From: Thermohalobaculum sp039030915
GTDB lineage: Bacteria; Pseudomonadota; Alphaproteobacteria; Rhodobacterales; Rhodobacteraceae
Length of the DNA: 64,000 bases
Assembly: GCA_039030915.1 (NCBI GenBank)
Contig: JBCCDG010000005.1
Coordinates: 13,519-77,518 of the forward strand
Direction: 5' to 3'
Under the pieces are notes generated by a model. It had not been told where the DNA came from. It did not search any database and saw only the letters and a program-made list of their open reading frames with translations. Made by a program: the position numbers and the translations under genes. This document shows, piece after piece, positions 53,136 through 61,092 of this stretch (position 1 is its first letter; each line of letters opens with the position of its first letter).

Positions 53136-54536
53136 ATGGCCAAGACGCTCTACGACAAGATCTGGGACGCCCATGTCGTCCACGAGGCCGAGGACGGCAC
53201 CTGCCTCCTCTATATCGACCGACACCTCGTCCACGAGGTCACCAGCCCCCAGGCCTTCGAGGGCCTGCGCATGGCCGGCCGCACTGTGCGCGACCCCGGC
53301 GCGACGCTGGCGGTGCCGGACCATAACGTGCCGACCGATCCCACGCGGCTCGAAGGGATCAAGGACGAGCAGTCCCGCATCCAGGTCGAGACGCTCCGCA
53401 AGAACGCGGCCGATTTCGGCATCGAGATGTTCGACGTTGACGACAAGCGCCAGGGCATCGTGCACATCATCGGGCCGGAGCAGGGCATGACCCAGCCGGG
53501 GATGACCATCGTCTGCGGCGACAGCCACACGGCGACCCACGGCGCCTTTGGCGCGCTCGCCCATGGCATCGGCACCTCGGAGGTCGAGCATGTGCTGGCC
53601 ACGCAGACGCTGATCCAGAAGAAGTCCAAGAATATGAAGGTCGAGGTCCGGGGCACGCTCCCCATGGGCGTGACCGCCAAGGACATCACCCTCAGCATCA
53701 TCGGCGAGACGGGCACGGCCGGCGGCACGGGACACGTGATCGAGTACTGCGGCGAGGCGATCGAGAGCCTCTCGATGGAAGGCCGCATGACCGTTTGCAA
53801 CATGGCGATCGAGGGCGGGGCGCGGGCGGGCCTGGTCGCGCCCGACGCCAAGACCCTCAAGTATCTGGAGGGCCGGCCCCGGGCGCCGAAGGACGCGGCC
53901 TGGGACCAGGCGGTCGCGCATTGGCGGACGCTGCGCACGGACGATGGCGCGCATTTTGACCGTGAACTCGTGCTGGACGCGGCCAAGATCTCGCCCGTCG
54001 TCACCTGGGGCACGAGCCCCGAGGACGTCCTGCCGATCAACGGCGCCGTGCCGCATCCCGAAGACTTCAAGGGCGGCAAGGTGGCCGCGGCAAAGCGCAG
54101 CCTCGAATACATGGGGCTCGAGCCCGGGACGAAGCTCGAGGAGATCGAGATCGACACGGTCTTCATCGGCTCCTGCACCAATGGCCGGATCGAGGACCTG
54201 CGCGAGGTGGCCCGCATCATGGAGGGGCGCCGCGTGAAGGATGGTCTGCGCGCCATGATCGTGCCGGGCTCCGGCCTCGTGCGGCTTCAGGCCGAGGAGG
54301 AGGGCATCGCCCAGAAGCTCCAGGAAGCGGGCTTCGAGTGGCGCATGGCCGGCTGCTCCATGTGCCTTGGCATGAACCCCGATCAGCTCGCGCCGGGGGA
54401 GCGCTGCGCCAGCACCTCGAACCGGAATTTCGAGGGACGCCAGGGCCGAGGTGGGCGCACCCATCTGATGAGCCCGGCGATGGCCGCCGCCGCCGCGATC
54501 ACCGGCCGGCTGACCGATGTGCGCCATCTGGGCTGA
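53136..54536 (+). CDS. leuC: 3-isopropylmalate dehydratase large subunit
   Basis: 466 residues, aconitase superfamily. Cluster ligand cysteines are in FIGSCTNGR and AGCSMCLGMNPD, with DSHTATHGAFG at the active site. With LeuD it isomerises 2- to 3-isopropylmalate in leucine synthesis and carries a 4Fe-4S cluster. Followed by an intrinsic terminator at 54571, which separates it from leuD 3.3 kb away. No leucine attenuator leader is recognised in the 229-bp upstream gap. Confidence 0.97.
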   Translation: MAKTLYDKIWDAHVVHEAEDGTCLLYIDRHLVHEVTSPQAFEGLRMAGRTVRDPGATLAVPDHNVPTDPTRLEGIKDEQSRIQVETLRKNAADFGIEMFDVDDKRQGIVHIIGPEQGMTQPGMTIVCGDSHTATHGAFGALAHGIGTSEVEHVLATQTLIQKKSKNMKVEVRGTLPMGVTAKDITLSIIGETGTAGGTGHVIEYCGEAIESLSMEGRMTVCNMAIEGGARAGLVAPDAKTLKYLEGRPRAPKDAAWDQAVAHWRTLRTDDGAHFDRELVLDAAKISPVVTWGTSPEDVLPINGAVPHPEDFKGGKVAAAKRSLEYMGLEPGTKLEEIEIDTVFIGSCTNGRIEDLREVARIMEGRRVKDGLRAMIVPGSGLVRLQAEEEGIAQKLQEAGFEWRMAGCSMCLGMNPDQLAPGERCASTSNRNFEGRQGRGGRTHLMSPAMAAAAAITGRLTDVRHLG

Positions 54537-54570
54537 GGCGGCCGGGGCCTCTTGAGCCCATGCGATCGTG

Positions 54571-54599
54571 AGGCGGGCAGCTCGACTGCCCGCCTTTCT
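54571..54599 (+). terminator. Intrinsic terminator of leuC
   Basis: Perfect 10-bp stem AGGCGGGCAG/CTGCCCGCCT (54571-54580 with 54586-54595), loop CTCGA, followed by TTTCT. It lies 34 bp after the leuC stop. Confidence 0.85.
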
Positions 54600-54710
54600 G
54601 ATTCTCTGGCGCGTGGGGACGCGAAGGCCCGGCCGAGCCGTGCGCTGTCGGTCGACGATGTTCTCGATACGGGCAAAGCGCCTCATGATGACGATGCTGA
54701 TGCGGATCTG

Positions 54711-54734
54711 GCGGTTTGTGGGCCCTGAAACCGC
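54711..54734. repeat. Hairpin GCGGTTT/AAACCGC upstream of VPLPA-type gene
   Basis: Seven-base perfect arms with a 10-base, GC-rich loop (GTGGGCCCTG). It lies about 110 bp ahead of the next gene and 115 bp after the leuC terminator. Could be an untranslated-leader stem or a protein site; nothing decides between them. Confidence 0.35.
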
Positions 54735-54846
54735 GTTTGCGCGCGGTATTTGGCCGAAATCAGCCGCTTAAGGTTTTCAGAACCATCTCGTACGAGCCTC
54801 CGCCTTGTCCCGGCCCTTCGCGCCGGGGGGAAGGAAGGCGAGGCCC

Positions 54847-55653
54847 ATGTCGCGTGCCGTGTTTGTCGCTATGCGTTGTGTTGGTCTCCTGAGGGCCCTG
54901 CCATTCCTTCTCACCTTTCTCGCGGCGGGTGCGGCGCAGGCACTGCCGTTGTCCGGGGCGTTCGAACGGAGCCTTCCCGGACTGACGCCGCCCGGCATCC
55001 TCGCGCTCGCTGCCGGGCATGAGGAGAGGCCGCCGGGCGGGGATGGCGAGCTGACATTGCCGCCAGTGGCCGCCGGCGCCTCCGCGCTCGGCATCTCGAT
55101 CGGCGATGCCCCTGGCGTGCGGCGGACGTTCCCGCAGCGGCGCGGGCTCGACCGGCTCAGCAGTGTCGTGATCGCCGGCATCGCAGCCCATCACCGTCGT
55201 CGCGCCACCAACTGGCGGGCATTCGTCGGACAGAATGAGCGGCCACGGCTCGACATGCTGTCGCTCGGCATCGTCGGCAATGCGATCGTGGACCGGCTGA
55301 TGCTGGATCCGCTGATCGAGGTGTTACTCACGAGCTCGCTCGTCGGCGGCGACCCCTTTTCCGCGGTCGACACCATTGCGGCACCGTTGCCCGCGCCGAT
55401 CATCCTGTTGATGGGCGGCCTCGCGGCCCTCGGGGTCTGCGCGCGCCGTCGAAAGGCCGCTCGCACCGGCAAATGCAGCTCGGGCGGGTTCAGCGCGCCG
55501 CAGGCCCGTGGGCCGGGGCGCCGCCGTCGGGCAGGCGTGCGGCGAGACGCGGCGCGACGGCTGCGAAGAGCAGGCTGGCGCCCAGGCACCAGGCGGCCAT
55601 CGCGGGGGCCTGCACCGGCAGCGCGGCACCCGCATCGATCAGGAGGCCCGTGA
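54847..55653 (+). CDS. Secreted protein with VPLPA-like sorting signal, missing its expected stop
   Basis: Signal peptide at residues 1-33 (hydrophobic LLRALPFLLTFLAAGAAQA). A mature part of about 145 residues with no recognised domain follows, then APLPAPIILLMGGLAALG and CARRRK at about 180-205: the Pro motif, helix and Arg cluster of an exosortase substrate. Such proteins end right after the Arg cluster, but the frame continues 65 more Arg/Gly/Pro-rich codons and overlaps the 3' end of the convergent MFS gene by 164 bases. Either the stop was lost by an indel or the extension is translated. Compare with the VPLPA protein at 19839. Confidence 0.65.
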   Translation: MSRAVFVAMRCVGLLRALPFLLTFLAAGAAQALPLSGAFERSLPGLTPPGILALAAGHEERPPGGDGELTLPPVAAGASALGISIGDAPGVRRTFPQRRGLDRLSSVVIAGIAAHHRRRATNWRAFVGQNERPRLDMLSLGIVGNAIVDRLMLDPLIEVLLTSSLVGGDPFSAVDTIAAPLPAPIILLMGGLAALGVCARRRKAARTGKCSSGGFSAPQARGPGRRRRAGVRRDAARRLRRAGWRPGTRRPSRGPAPAARHPHRSGGP

Positions 55654-56745
55654 CGCCAGGGCCGATGGCGGTGGAGACCACCATGGCCGACGTCGTGAGC
55701 GCCTTCACGCCCCCGATGTGGTCGGTGCCATAGAGCGCGGGCCAGAGCGCGCCGAGAAGCGTAACCACCACGCCCTGGCTCACCCCGATGCCCATGAGCG
55801 TAAGCAGCCAGACCCATTCCCCGCCCGGCAGGGTAAGGCAGGAGATCGCGGCCGCCAGCGGCAAGAGCGCTACGGGCAGAAGGCGCAGCACGCCGTAGCG
55901 ATCGACGACACGTCCCGCCGCCAGCGACGTGATGACCGACAGCGCGGCATAGACCGGGTAGCCCGTCGCCATCGTCGCGAGATCCCAGCCCCGAACCTCC
56001 GAGACATGGACCTGATGGAAGAAGGCGACAGTGCCGATGAAGCTCGGCGCCAGCACCCCCCCGGCATAAGTGCCCAGAAGGCCCAGTGCGAGAGCACCCG
56101 GCGCCGCGTCCAGTGCCGCCCGTCCATCCCGGCAGCGCTCTCATGCCCGCCTTCGCCCTGCGGCACCCGACCGCCGCGCGCGAGCAGGAGGAGGAGCACC
56201 GGCAGCACGACGCAGAGGAGCGTCCCCGCCGCCAGCAGCCAGCCGTCCCGCCAGCCCACCGCGCCGATCAAAAGCACCGCAACCGGCGGCAGCAGCGCCT
56301 CGCCCGCCGGAAAGCCGAGCACCGCGATGGCGACGGCCCGGCCGCGATTCGCCCGGAACCAGCGCGCCGTCGCCGTCATCGCGAGGTGGCTCATCATCCC
56401 CTGCCCGCAAAACCGCAGCCCCAGCACGCCGAGCCCGAGCCAGAGTGCCGAGGGCGCGAGCGCCATCAGCACCAGCGCGGCGGCATAGAGCGCGACGGTG
56501 CCGAGGAGGAGCGGACGCAGCGCCACGCTGTCCGCCAGTCGCCCCGCCTGCACCAGGATCGCCGCCGAGCCGAGGGTCGCGGCGGTATAGAGTATGCCCC
56601 AGTCCCCGTCGGAAAGTCCGAACTCCGCGCGGATCCCGCCCGCGAAGAGCGAGATGAAGAAGGTCTGCCCGAAGGACGAGCCGAAGGTCATCAACGCCGC
56701 GGCGGCCAGCCACGGCGCGTTCATGCGATAGAAGCCCTGGGCCAT
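55490..56745 (-). pseudogene. MFS transporter, frameshifted in a homopolymer
   Basis: Two frames together give a full major-facilitator protein of about 415 residues. The first half (56745 down to about 56065) has six helices and runs to HWAFWALMPGG; the second half (about 56060 down to 55490) resumes with VLAPSFIGTVAFFHQVHV and ends in six more helices. The change of frame falls on a run of seven C (56056-56062; seven G on the coding strand). One more G would join LMPGG to VLAPS in frame. It is thus a broken gene, a phase-variable gene, or a sequencing error. The likely native role is export or import of an organic acid-like solute. Confidence 0.85.
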
Positions 56746-56807
56746 GCCGCCCCTTTAGCGGCGCAGGCGCACCGGCGAAAGAGGCGACCGAACGAGGCCG
56801 GACAGGC

Positions 56808-57212
56808 TCAGCGGAAGATGATCGTTCCGCCGAAGACCGGCGGGACGAACACGTCCCCACGAATGATCACGTCCGGCCCGTAGTGGCGGGGGCCCCAGTA
56901 GTCGCGATAGTAGCGCGGCCCATAGCCACCACGGTGTCCCCGCCAGTGACCGTGCCGCCGTCCGCGGCGATAGCCGTCGCGGTAGCCGTGCCGCCGACCG
57001 GCCCGATAGGCGCGGCGATAGGGCCGGTAGCCGCGACGATACCCGCGATGGCCCGCCTCGAGCACCGGCGCCTCGGCCTTGGCGGCGGCGGATGACGGCG
57101 AGGGCGCCGTACTGCCCGTCATGGCACCGGCAGCGCCTGGCAGGGCCGCCGCACCGGCGACCAGGGCGGCCGCGAAGGCGAGGCGGCCGGCGAGCGAACG
57201 GAGGGTCGGCAT
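56808..57212 (-). CDS. Secreted Arg/Tyr/Gly/His-rich low-complexity protein
   Basis: 134 residues from ATG 57212, with GAGGAG ahead. Signal peptide (about 1-30, ending GAAGA), a short Ala/Ser-rich spacer, then about 55 residues of Arg-Tyr-Arg/Gly/His repeats (YRRGYRPYRRAYRAGR style), and a hydrophobic C-terminal end (PPVFGGTIIFR). Strongly basic, exported. No enzyme domain. Proteins with this look are abundant hypothetical proteins of alphaproteobacteria. Possible roles are envelope association or binding of polyanions; this is inference. Confidence 0.72.
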   Translation of the reverse strand: MPTLRSLAGRLAFAAALVAGAAALPGAAGAMTGSTAPSPSSAAAKAEAPVLEAGHRGYRRGYRPYRRAYRAGRRHGYRDGYRRGRRHGHWRGHRGGYGPRYYRDYWGPRHYGPDVIIRGDVFVPPVFGGTIIFR

Positions 57213-57281
57213 AACGGTTCTCCTCAGTTGAGACATCGTCTCAACGCGCCGCCCCCACCCTTCCGTCGCGAAGAGCGGTCC

Positions 57282-57695
57282 TCAGCGGTTGCGCCCGAAG
57301 CGCCCGCCGCTATGGCCACCGAAGCGACCCCTCACACCGAAGCCGCCCTTCTTGCCGAAGAAGAACCCCTTGCGAAGGCCGCGCCCGCGAAAACCGCGAC
57401 GGGCGAAGCCGCCGCGGAAGCCACCCCGGAACCCACGGCGAAAGCCGCGCCCGCGGAAGCCGCGATGTCCTCTGAACCCGCGGCCCCCACGGAACCGCGC
57501 CTTCTCGACGACGGCCACCGGACCCGCAGCCTCGATCGTGGCAGCCGCGGTTCCGAACACCGGCAACGCGGCAACGCCACCTGCCGGTCCGGCAGGCGCC
57601 GCGACGGAGGGCGCTGCCACCAGCGCCGCACCCATGGCCAGGAGGGCGGCAAGCGCGCCCGTCCGCAGTCTCGCCATCGTCATCGAGGAGGTCAT
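57282..57695 (-). CDS. Secreted Arg/Gly/Phe-rich low-complexity protein
   Basis: 137 residues from ATG 57695 (GGAG upstream). Signal peptide (about 1-33, ending SVAAPA), then from about residue 65 an RGF/RGG-type repeat region (FRGGRGFRGHRGFRGRGF style) to the end. It lies 69 bp upstream of the second Arg-rich gene on the same strand, probably one transcript. The opposite strand is also open over much of the gene, an effect of the repeat composition. RGG motifs bind RNA inside cells; in an exported protein the meaning is unknown. Confidence 0.7.
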   Translation of the reverse strand: MTSSMTMARLRTGALAALLAMGAALVAAPSVAAPAGPAGGVAALPVFGTAAATIEAAGPVAVVEKARFRGGRGFRGHRGFRGRGFRRGFRGGFRGGFARRGFRGRGLRKGFFFGKKGGFGVRGRFGGHSGGRFGRNR

Positions 57696-57856
57696 CGTCG
57701 TCTCCGTCGCTTTCCGGGCCGGCCCCAGTGCCGGCGCTCCAGCGGAGGTGGGGATGCTTGCCGGGCCCGCAACGCACGATACCTCACGCTAACGTCAAGC
57801 TTGCGACACGACCCTGCGCCGTGCGACGAGGACACCGCATCGAGAGGAGGACCGAG

Positions 57857-58477
57857 ATGGAACCGTTCCGGAAGCTGACCGGGGTTGCAGCCCCGCTGCC
57901 GCTCATCAATGTCGATACCGACATGATCATCCCGAAGCAGTTCCTGAAGACGATCAAGCGCACCGGGCTCGGCGTGAACCTCTTCACCGAGATGCGCTAC
58001 GACGAGACGGGCGCGGAGAAGCCCGATTTCGTGCTCAACCAGCCCGCCTATCGCGGCGCCGAGATCCTGGTGACGGGCGACAATTTCGGCTGCGGCTCGA
58101 GCCGGGAGCACGCTCCCTGGGCGATCCTGGATTTCGGCATCCGCTGCGTCATCGCGCCGAGTTTCGCCGACATCTTCTACAACAACTGCTTCAAGAACGG
58201 CATCCTTCCCATCGCGCTGCCGCAGGAGGAGGTCGACAAGCTGATGGACGACGCCGAGCGCGGGGCGAACGCGACGCTGACAGTCGATCTGGAGGCGCAG
58301 ACCATCGAAGGTCCGGACGGGGGCAAGATCCATTTCGAGATCGATTCCTTCCGCAAGCACTGCCTCCTGAACGGGCTCGACGATATCGGCCTCACGATGG
58401 AGCGCGAGGCCGCGATCACCGATTTCGAGGCCAGGCGCCGCGCGGCAACCCCCTGGCTCGACACTGCAACCGGCTGA
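57857..58477 (+). CDS. leuD: 3-isopropylmalate dehydratase small subunit
   Basis: 206 residues, swivelling domain of the aconitase type. Family motifs: LINVDTDMIIPKQFLK, GDNFGCGSSREHAPWAI and SFADIFYNNCFKNGILP. Start ATG 57857 after AGAGGAGG. It pairs with LeuC, which is 3.3 kb upstream rather than adjacent; the genes in between are unrelated to leucine. Confidence 0.96.
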   Translation: MEPFRKLTGVAAPLPLINVDTDMIIPKQFLKTIKRTGLGVNLFTEMRYDETGAEKPDFVLNQPAYRGAEILVTGDNFGCGSSREHAPWAILDFGIRCVIAPSFADIFYNNCFKNGILPIALPQEEVDKLMDDAERGANATLTVDLEAQTIEGPDGGKIHFEIDSFRKHCLLNGLDDIGLTMEREAAITDFEARRRAATPWLDTATG

Positions 58478-58526
58478 CCCTCAGGCCCAGGGGCGCGGGC
58501 GGGTCGGACGGTGTAGCCATGGGCGC

Positions 58527-59747
58527 ATCGCAGCGGCGCTCGCGCTCGCCTCGGGGCTGCTCGCCGCCGCCTCGGATGCGAGCGCGCAGGCGGTGAGCCC
58601 AGCACGCGCAGAGGGCACCGTGCGCATCGCGCAATTCAACGCTTCCCTCTACCGGGAGGGCCCGGGCGTCCTGCTCGCCGATATCCGGAAAGGGGACGCG
58701 CAGGTCGAAGCGGTGGCGGCGATAATCCGCACGGTCCGGCCGGACATCCTCCTCCTCAACGAGTTCGACCGCGATGCCGAGGGCCGGGCGCTCGACGCCT
58801 TCGCGGCCTTGCTGGCACGCGACGGCGATGCGCCAGCGGGCGGCGGCCTCGAGACGGCGGGGATAGCCTACACGCACCGCTTCCACGCGCCGGTGAACAC
58901 CGGCATCCCTTCGCATCGCGACCTCGACGGGGATGGCGAGACCACGGGTCCGGGCGATGCCTGGGGCTGGGGCGCCTTTCCGGGCCAGTACGGCATGGCC
59001 GTCCTCAGCCGGCACCCGATCGACCGGGCCGCGGTCCGGACCTGGCAGCATCTGCGCTGGCACGCGCTGCCCGGCGCACTCCGCCCCGTGTTGCCGGACG
59101 GCCGCTGGTTCCATGACGAGGAGACCTGGCATCTCCTCCGCCTCAGCTCCAAGTCCCACTGGGCCGTACCGATCGAGGCGCCCGGCGGCAGGCTCACTCT
59201 CCTCGCCGCGCATCCCACGCCCCCGGTTTTCGACGGGCCGGAGGATCGCAACGGCAGGCGCAACGATGACGAGATCCGCCTCCTCCACGCTATCGCGACC
59301 GAGCCGGAGGCCAGCTGGCTCATGGACGATGCTGGCCGTGCGGGCGGGCTGGCGACGGGGACGCCCTTCGTCATTGCCGGAGATCTCAATGCCGATCCGG
59401 TAGATGGCGCGGCCAGACGCGACGCGCTGCGCACCCTCCTCGCCGATCCCGCCCTTCAGGACCCGAGACCCAGCAGCGACGGCGCCTCCGAGGCCGCGAG
59501 CAGACAGGGCGACGGGAACGCGCGCCAGTCGGGCAGCCCCGCCTTCGACACGGCCGACTGGCGCGACAGCCCCGGCCCCGGCAATCTTCGCGTCGACTAC
59601 GTCCTGCCCTCGGCCGGGCTCGAGATCGTTGGAAGCGGCGTCTTCTGGCCTGCGCCGGGTCAGCCGGGCGCAGTGCTCATGGACGGGGGCAAGCGGCCCG
59701 CAAGCTCCGATCACCGTCTTGTCTGGGTCGATCTCCGCCTGCCCTGA
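58527..59747 (+). CDS. Endonuclease/exonuclease/phosphatase-family secreted protein, start codon missing
   Basis: The EEP fold is clear: RIAQFNASLYREG, ILLLNEFD, the PFVIAGDLNADP motif and a C-terminal SSDHRLVWVDL. Members hydrolyse phosphodiesters or phosphomonoesters (nucleases, phosphatases); the exact type is not evident. A signal peptide is encoded in frame just upstream (IAAALALASGLLAAAS then DASAQA, bases 58527-58592), but no ATG, GTG or TTG precedes it in frame for 140 bases. The nearest start is ATG 58519 in another frame; one extra base just after it would join it to the signal peptide. The first usable in-frame start is GTG 58593, which loses the signal peptide. Either an indel or an assembly error is likely. 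Confidence 0.8.
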   Translation: MAAALALASGLLAAASDASAQAVSPARAEGTVRIAQFNASLYREGPGVLLADIRKGDAQVEAVAAIIRTVRPDILLLNEFDRDAEGRALDAFAALLARDGDAPAGGGLETAGIAYTHRFHAPVNTGIPSHRDLDGDGETTGPGDAWGWGAFPGQYGMAVLSRHPIDRAAVRTWQHLRWHALPGALRPVLPDGRWFHDEETWHLLRLSSKSHWAVPIEAPGGRLTLLAAHPTPPVFDGPEDRNGRRNDDEIRLLHAIATEPEASWLMDDAGRAGGLATGTPFVIAGDLNADPVDGAARRDALRTLLADPALQDPRPSSDGASEAASRQGDGNARQSGSPAFDTADWRDSPGPGNLRVDYVLPSAGLEIVGSGVFWPAPGQPGAVLMDGGKRPASSDHRLVWVDLRLP

Positions 59748-59816
59748 CCACGCCGCCGCTCGGCGCTCCGGCACCACCGGGCGGAACCGCTGTCATCGAG
59801 CACGGCGGCGCACCGT

Positions 59817-60599
59817 TCAACCGGTCTTCATGCCCGTGCCGAGGCGCGCACCGCCACAGGCGGCACAACCCTCCCGTCGGGAGAGCCGCAGCACCCGCGT
59901 CTCCGCCCGCAACGCATCATAGAGCAGCAGGCGCCCCGCAAGCGTTTCGCCCGCCCCGGTCAGCACCTTCACCGCCTCCACCGCCTGCATCGCACCGATC
60001 ACGCCCGCGAGCGCGCCGAGCACCCCTGCCGCCGCACAGGCCGGCACCAGCGCCGGATCAGGCGCTTCCGGAAAGGCACAGGCGTAGCAGGGCCCGCCGC
60101 GCGCGCTGTCGAAGACGCCGACCTGCCCCTCCCAGCGCCCGATAGCGCCGGCCACCAGCGGGATACCTGCCGCGATGGCCGCCTCGTTCACTGTGTAGCG
60201 CGTATCGGCGTTGTCCGACCCGTCGAGCACGATGTCAGCACCCCGCAACACCGCCGCCACGTTGTCCCGATCGAGCCGGACCGCGACGGGCTCGACCGCG
60301 ACATGCTCGTTCAGCCGGCCGAGCGCCGCCGCGGCAGCCTGCGCCTTCGGGCGACCCACCTCGGCCGTGGCGTAGAGCACCTGGCGCTGCAGGTTCGACA
60401 GGCTAACCGTGTCGTCGTCCACGACCGCGATCCGCCCGACACCCGCCGCCGCGAGGTAGAGGAGCGCCGGGCAGCCAAGCCCGCCCGCGCCGATCACCAC
60501 GACCCGCGCCGCCTTCAGCCGCTGCTGCCCCGGCCCCCCGATCTCGTGCAGCACGAGGTGGCGGGCATAGCGTTCGAGCTCGTCCGACCCGAAGCTCAC
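59817..60599 (-). CDS. moeB: MoeB/ThiF-family adenylyltransferase
   Basis: 260 residues. E1-like core: ATP loop GAGGLGCPALLYLAAAG, VVDDDTVSLSNLQRQ, and two CXXC zinc pairs (CYAC and CAAC). It adenylates the C-terminus of small ubiquitin-like sulfur carriers (MoaD, ThiS or a CysO-like protein). Start GTG 60599, overlapping the preceding stop. Whether it serves molybdopterin, thiamine or cysteine cannot be fixed; cysK is 0.5 kb upstream but no sulfur-carrier gene is seen. Confidence 0.9.
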   Translation of the reverse strand: MSFGSDELERYARHLVLHEIGGPGQQRLKAARVVVIGAGGLGCPALLYLAAAGVGRIAVVDDDTVSLSNLQRQVLYATAEVGRPKAQAAAAALGRLNEHVAVEPVAVRLDRDNVAAVLRGADIVLDGSDNADTRYTVNEAAIAAGIPLVAGAIGRWEGQVGVFDSARGGPCYACAFPEAPDPALVPACAAAGVLGALAGVIGAMQAVEAVKVLTGAGETLAGRLLLYDALRAETRVLRLSRREGCAACGGARLGTGMKTG

Positions 60600-60892
60600 G
60601 CGTCCCCGCTCCCGCCATCCTTGGCCGCCACCCGGGCCTTGCGCACCAGCGCGAAATAGACGGCGGCAAGCCCGAGAAGCACCGCAGCACCCAGAGCGCG
60701 CACCAGCATCGTCTCCCAGTCGGTGACCAGTGCGCTCTCGCCCCCGAAGGCTGCAAAGCCCAGCATGACCGCAACCGTCAGATAGAGCCCGATCGGCAGC
60801 ACCAGTTGCCGCTCCCGCCGCCAAGCATAGCGCGAGGCTTGCCCGAGGCAGGCGAGCATCCCGAGCGCCGCGACGATTTCGATGAATAGCAT
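60596..60892 (-). CDS. Small membrane protein upstream of moeB
   Basis: 98 residues with three hydrophobic helices (about 3-18, 32-50, 62-84) and a basic, glycine-rich tail. No motif recognised. It overlaps moeB by 4 bases (GTGA), so it is translated together with it; 200 bp separate it from cysK upstream. Function unknown. Confidence 0.68.
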   Translation of the reverse strand: MLFIEIVAALGMLACLGQASRYAWRRERQLVLPIGLYLTVAVMLGFAAFGGESALVTDWETMLVRALGAAVLLGLAAVYFALVRKARVAAKDGGSGDA

Positions 60893-61092
60893 TCCGATCC
60901 TCCCGTCGCCTCTCCCGCCCTACCTGCGCTCGGGAAGCCGGAACGGCAAGGTCCGCGGCCCGCGCCACTGTCGGTCATCCTGCCGCCACCGGCACGAAGA
61001 CGCAGCGCCAGCAACGAGTACGAACGATGCATCGCCGCCGCGGGCATAACGCCGCCAGGGGCGGAACGATGGTCGCGGCGGCCTCGAAGCCT

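Larger units (their letters stand above)
54537..54846. other. Intergenic region after leuC
   Basis: 310 bp without a gene. It holds the terminator at 54571-54599, a second perfect hairpin at 54711-54734 (GCGGTTT/AAACCGC, 10-base loop) and presumably the promoter for the VPLPA-type gene at 54847. No tRNA or small RNA family is recognised. Confidence 0.5.

Noticed and set aside
57228..57878. 216-codon plus-strand frame opposite the Arg/Gly-rich secreted protein
   Set aside because: Its Ala/Pro/Glu-rich text is the reverse reading of the repeats; the minus strand has signal peptide and ribosome-binding site.
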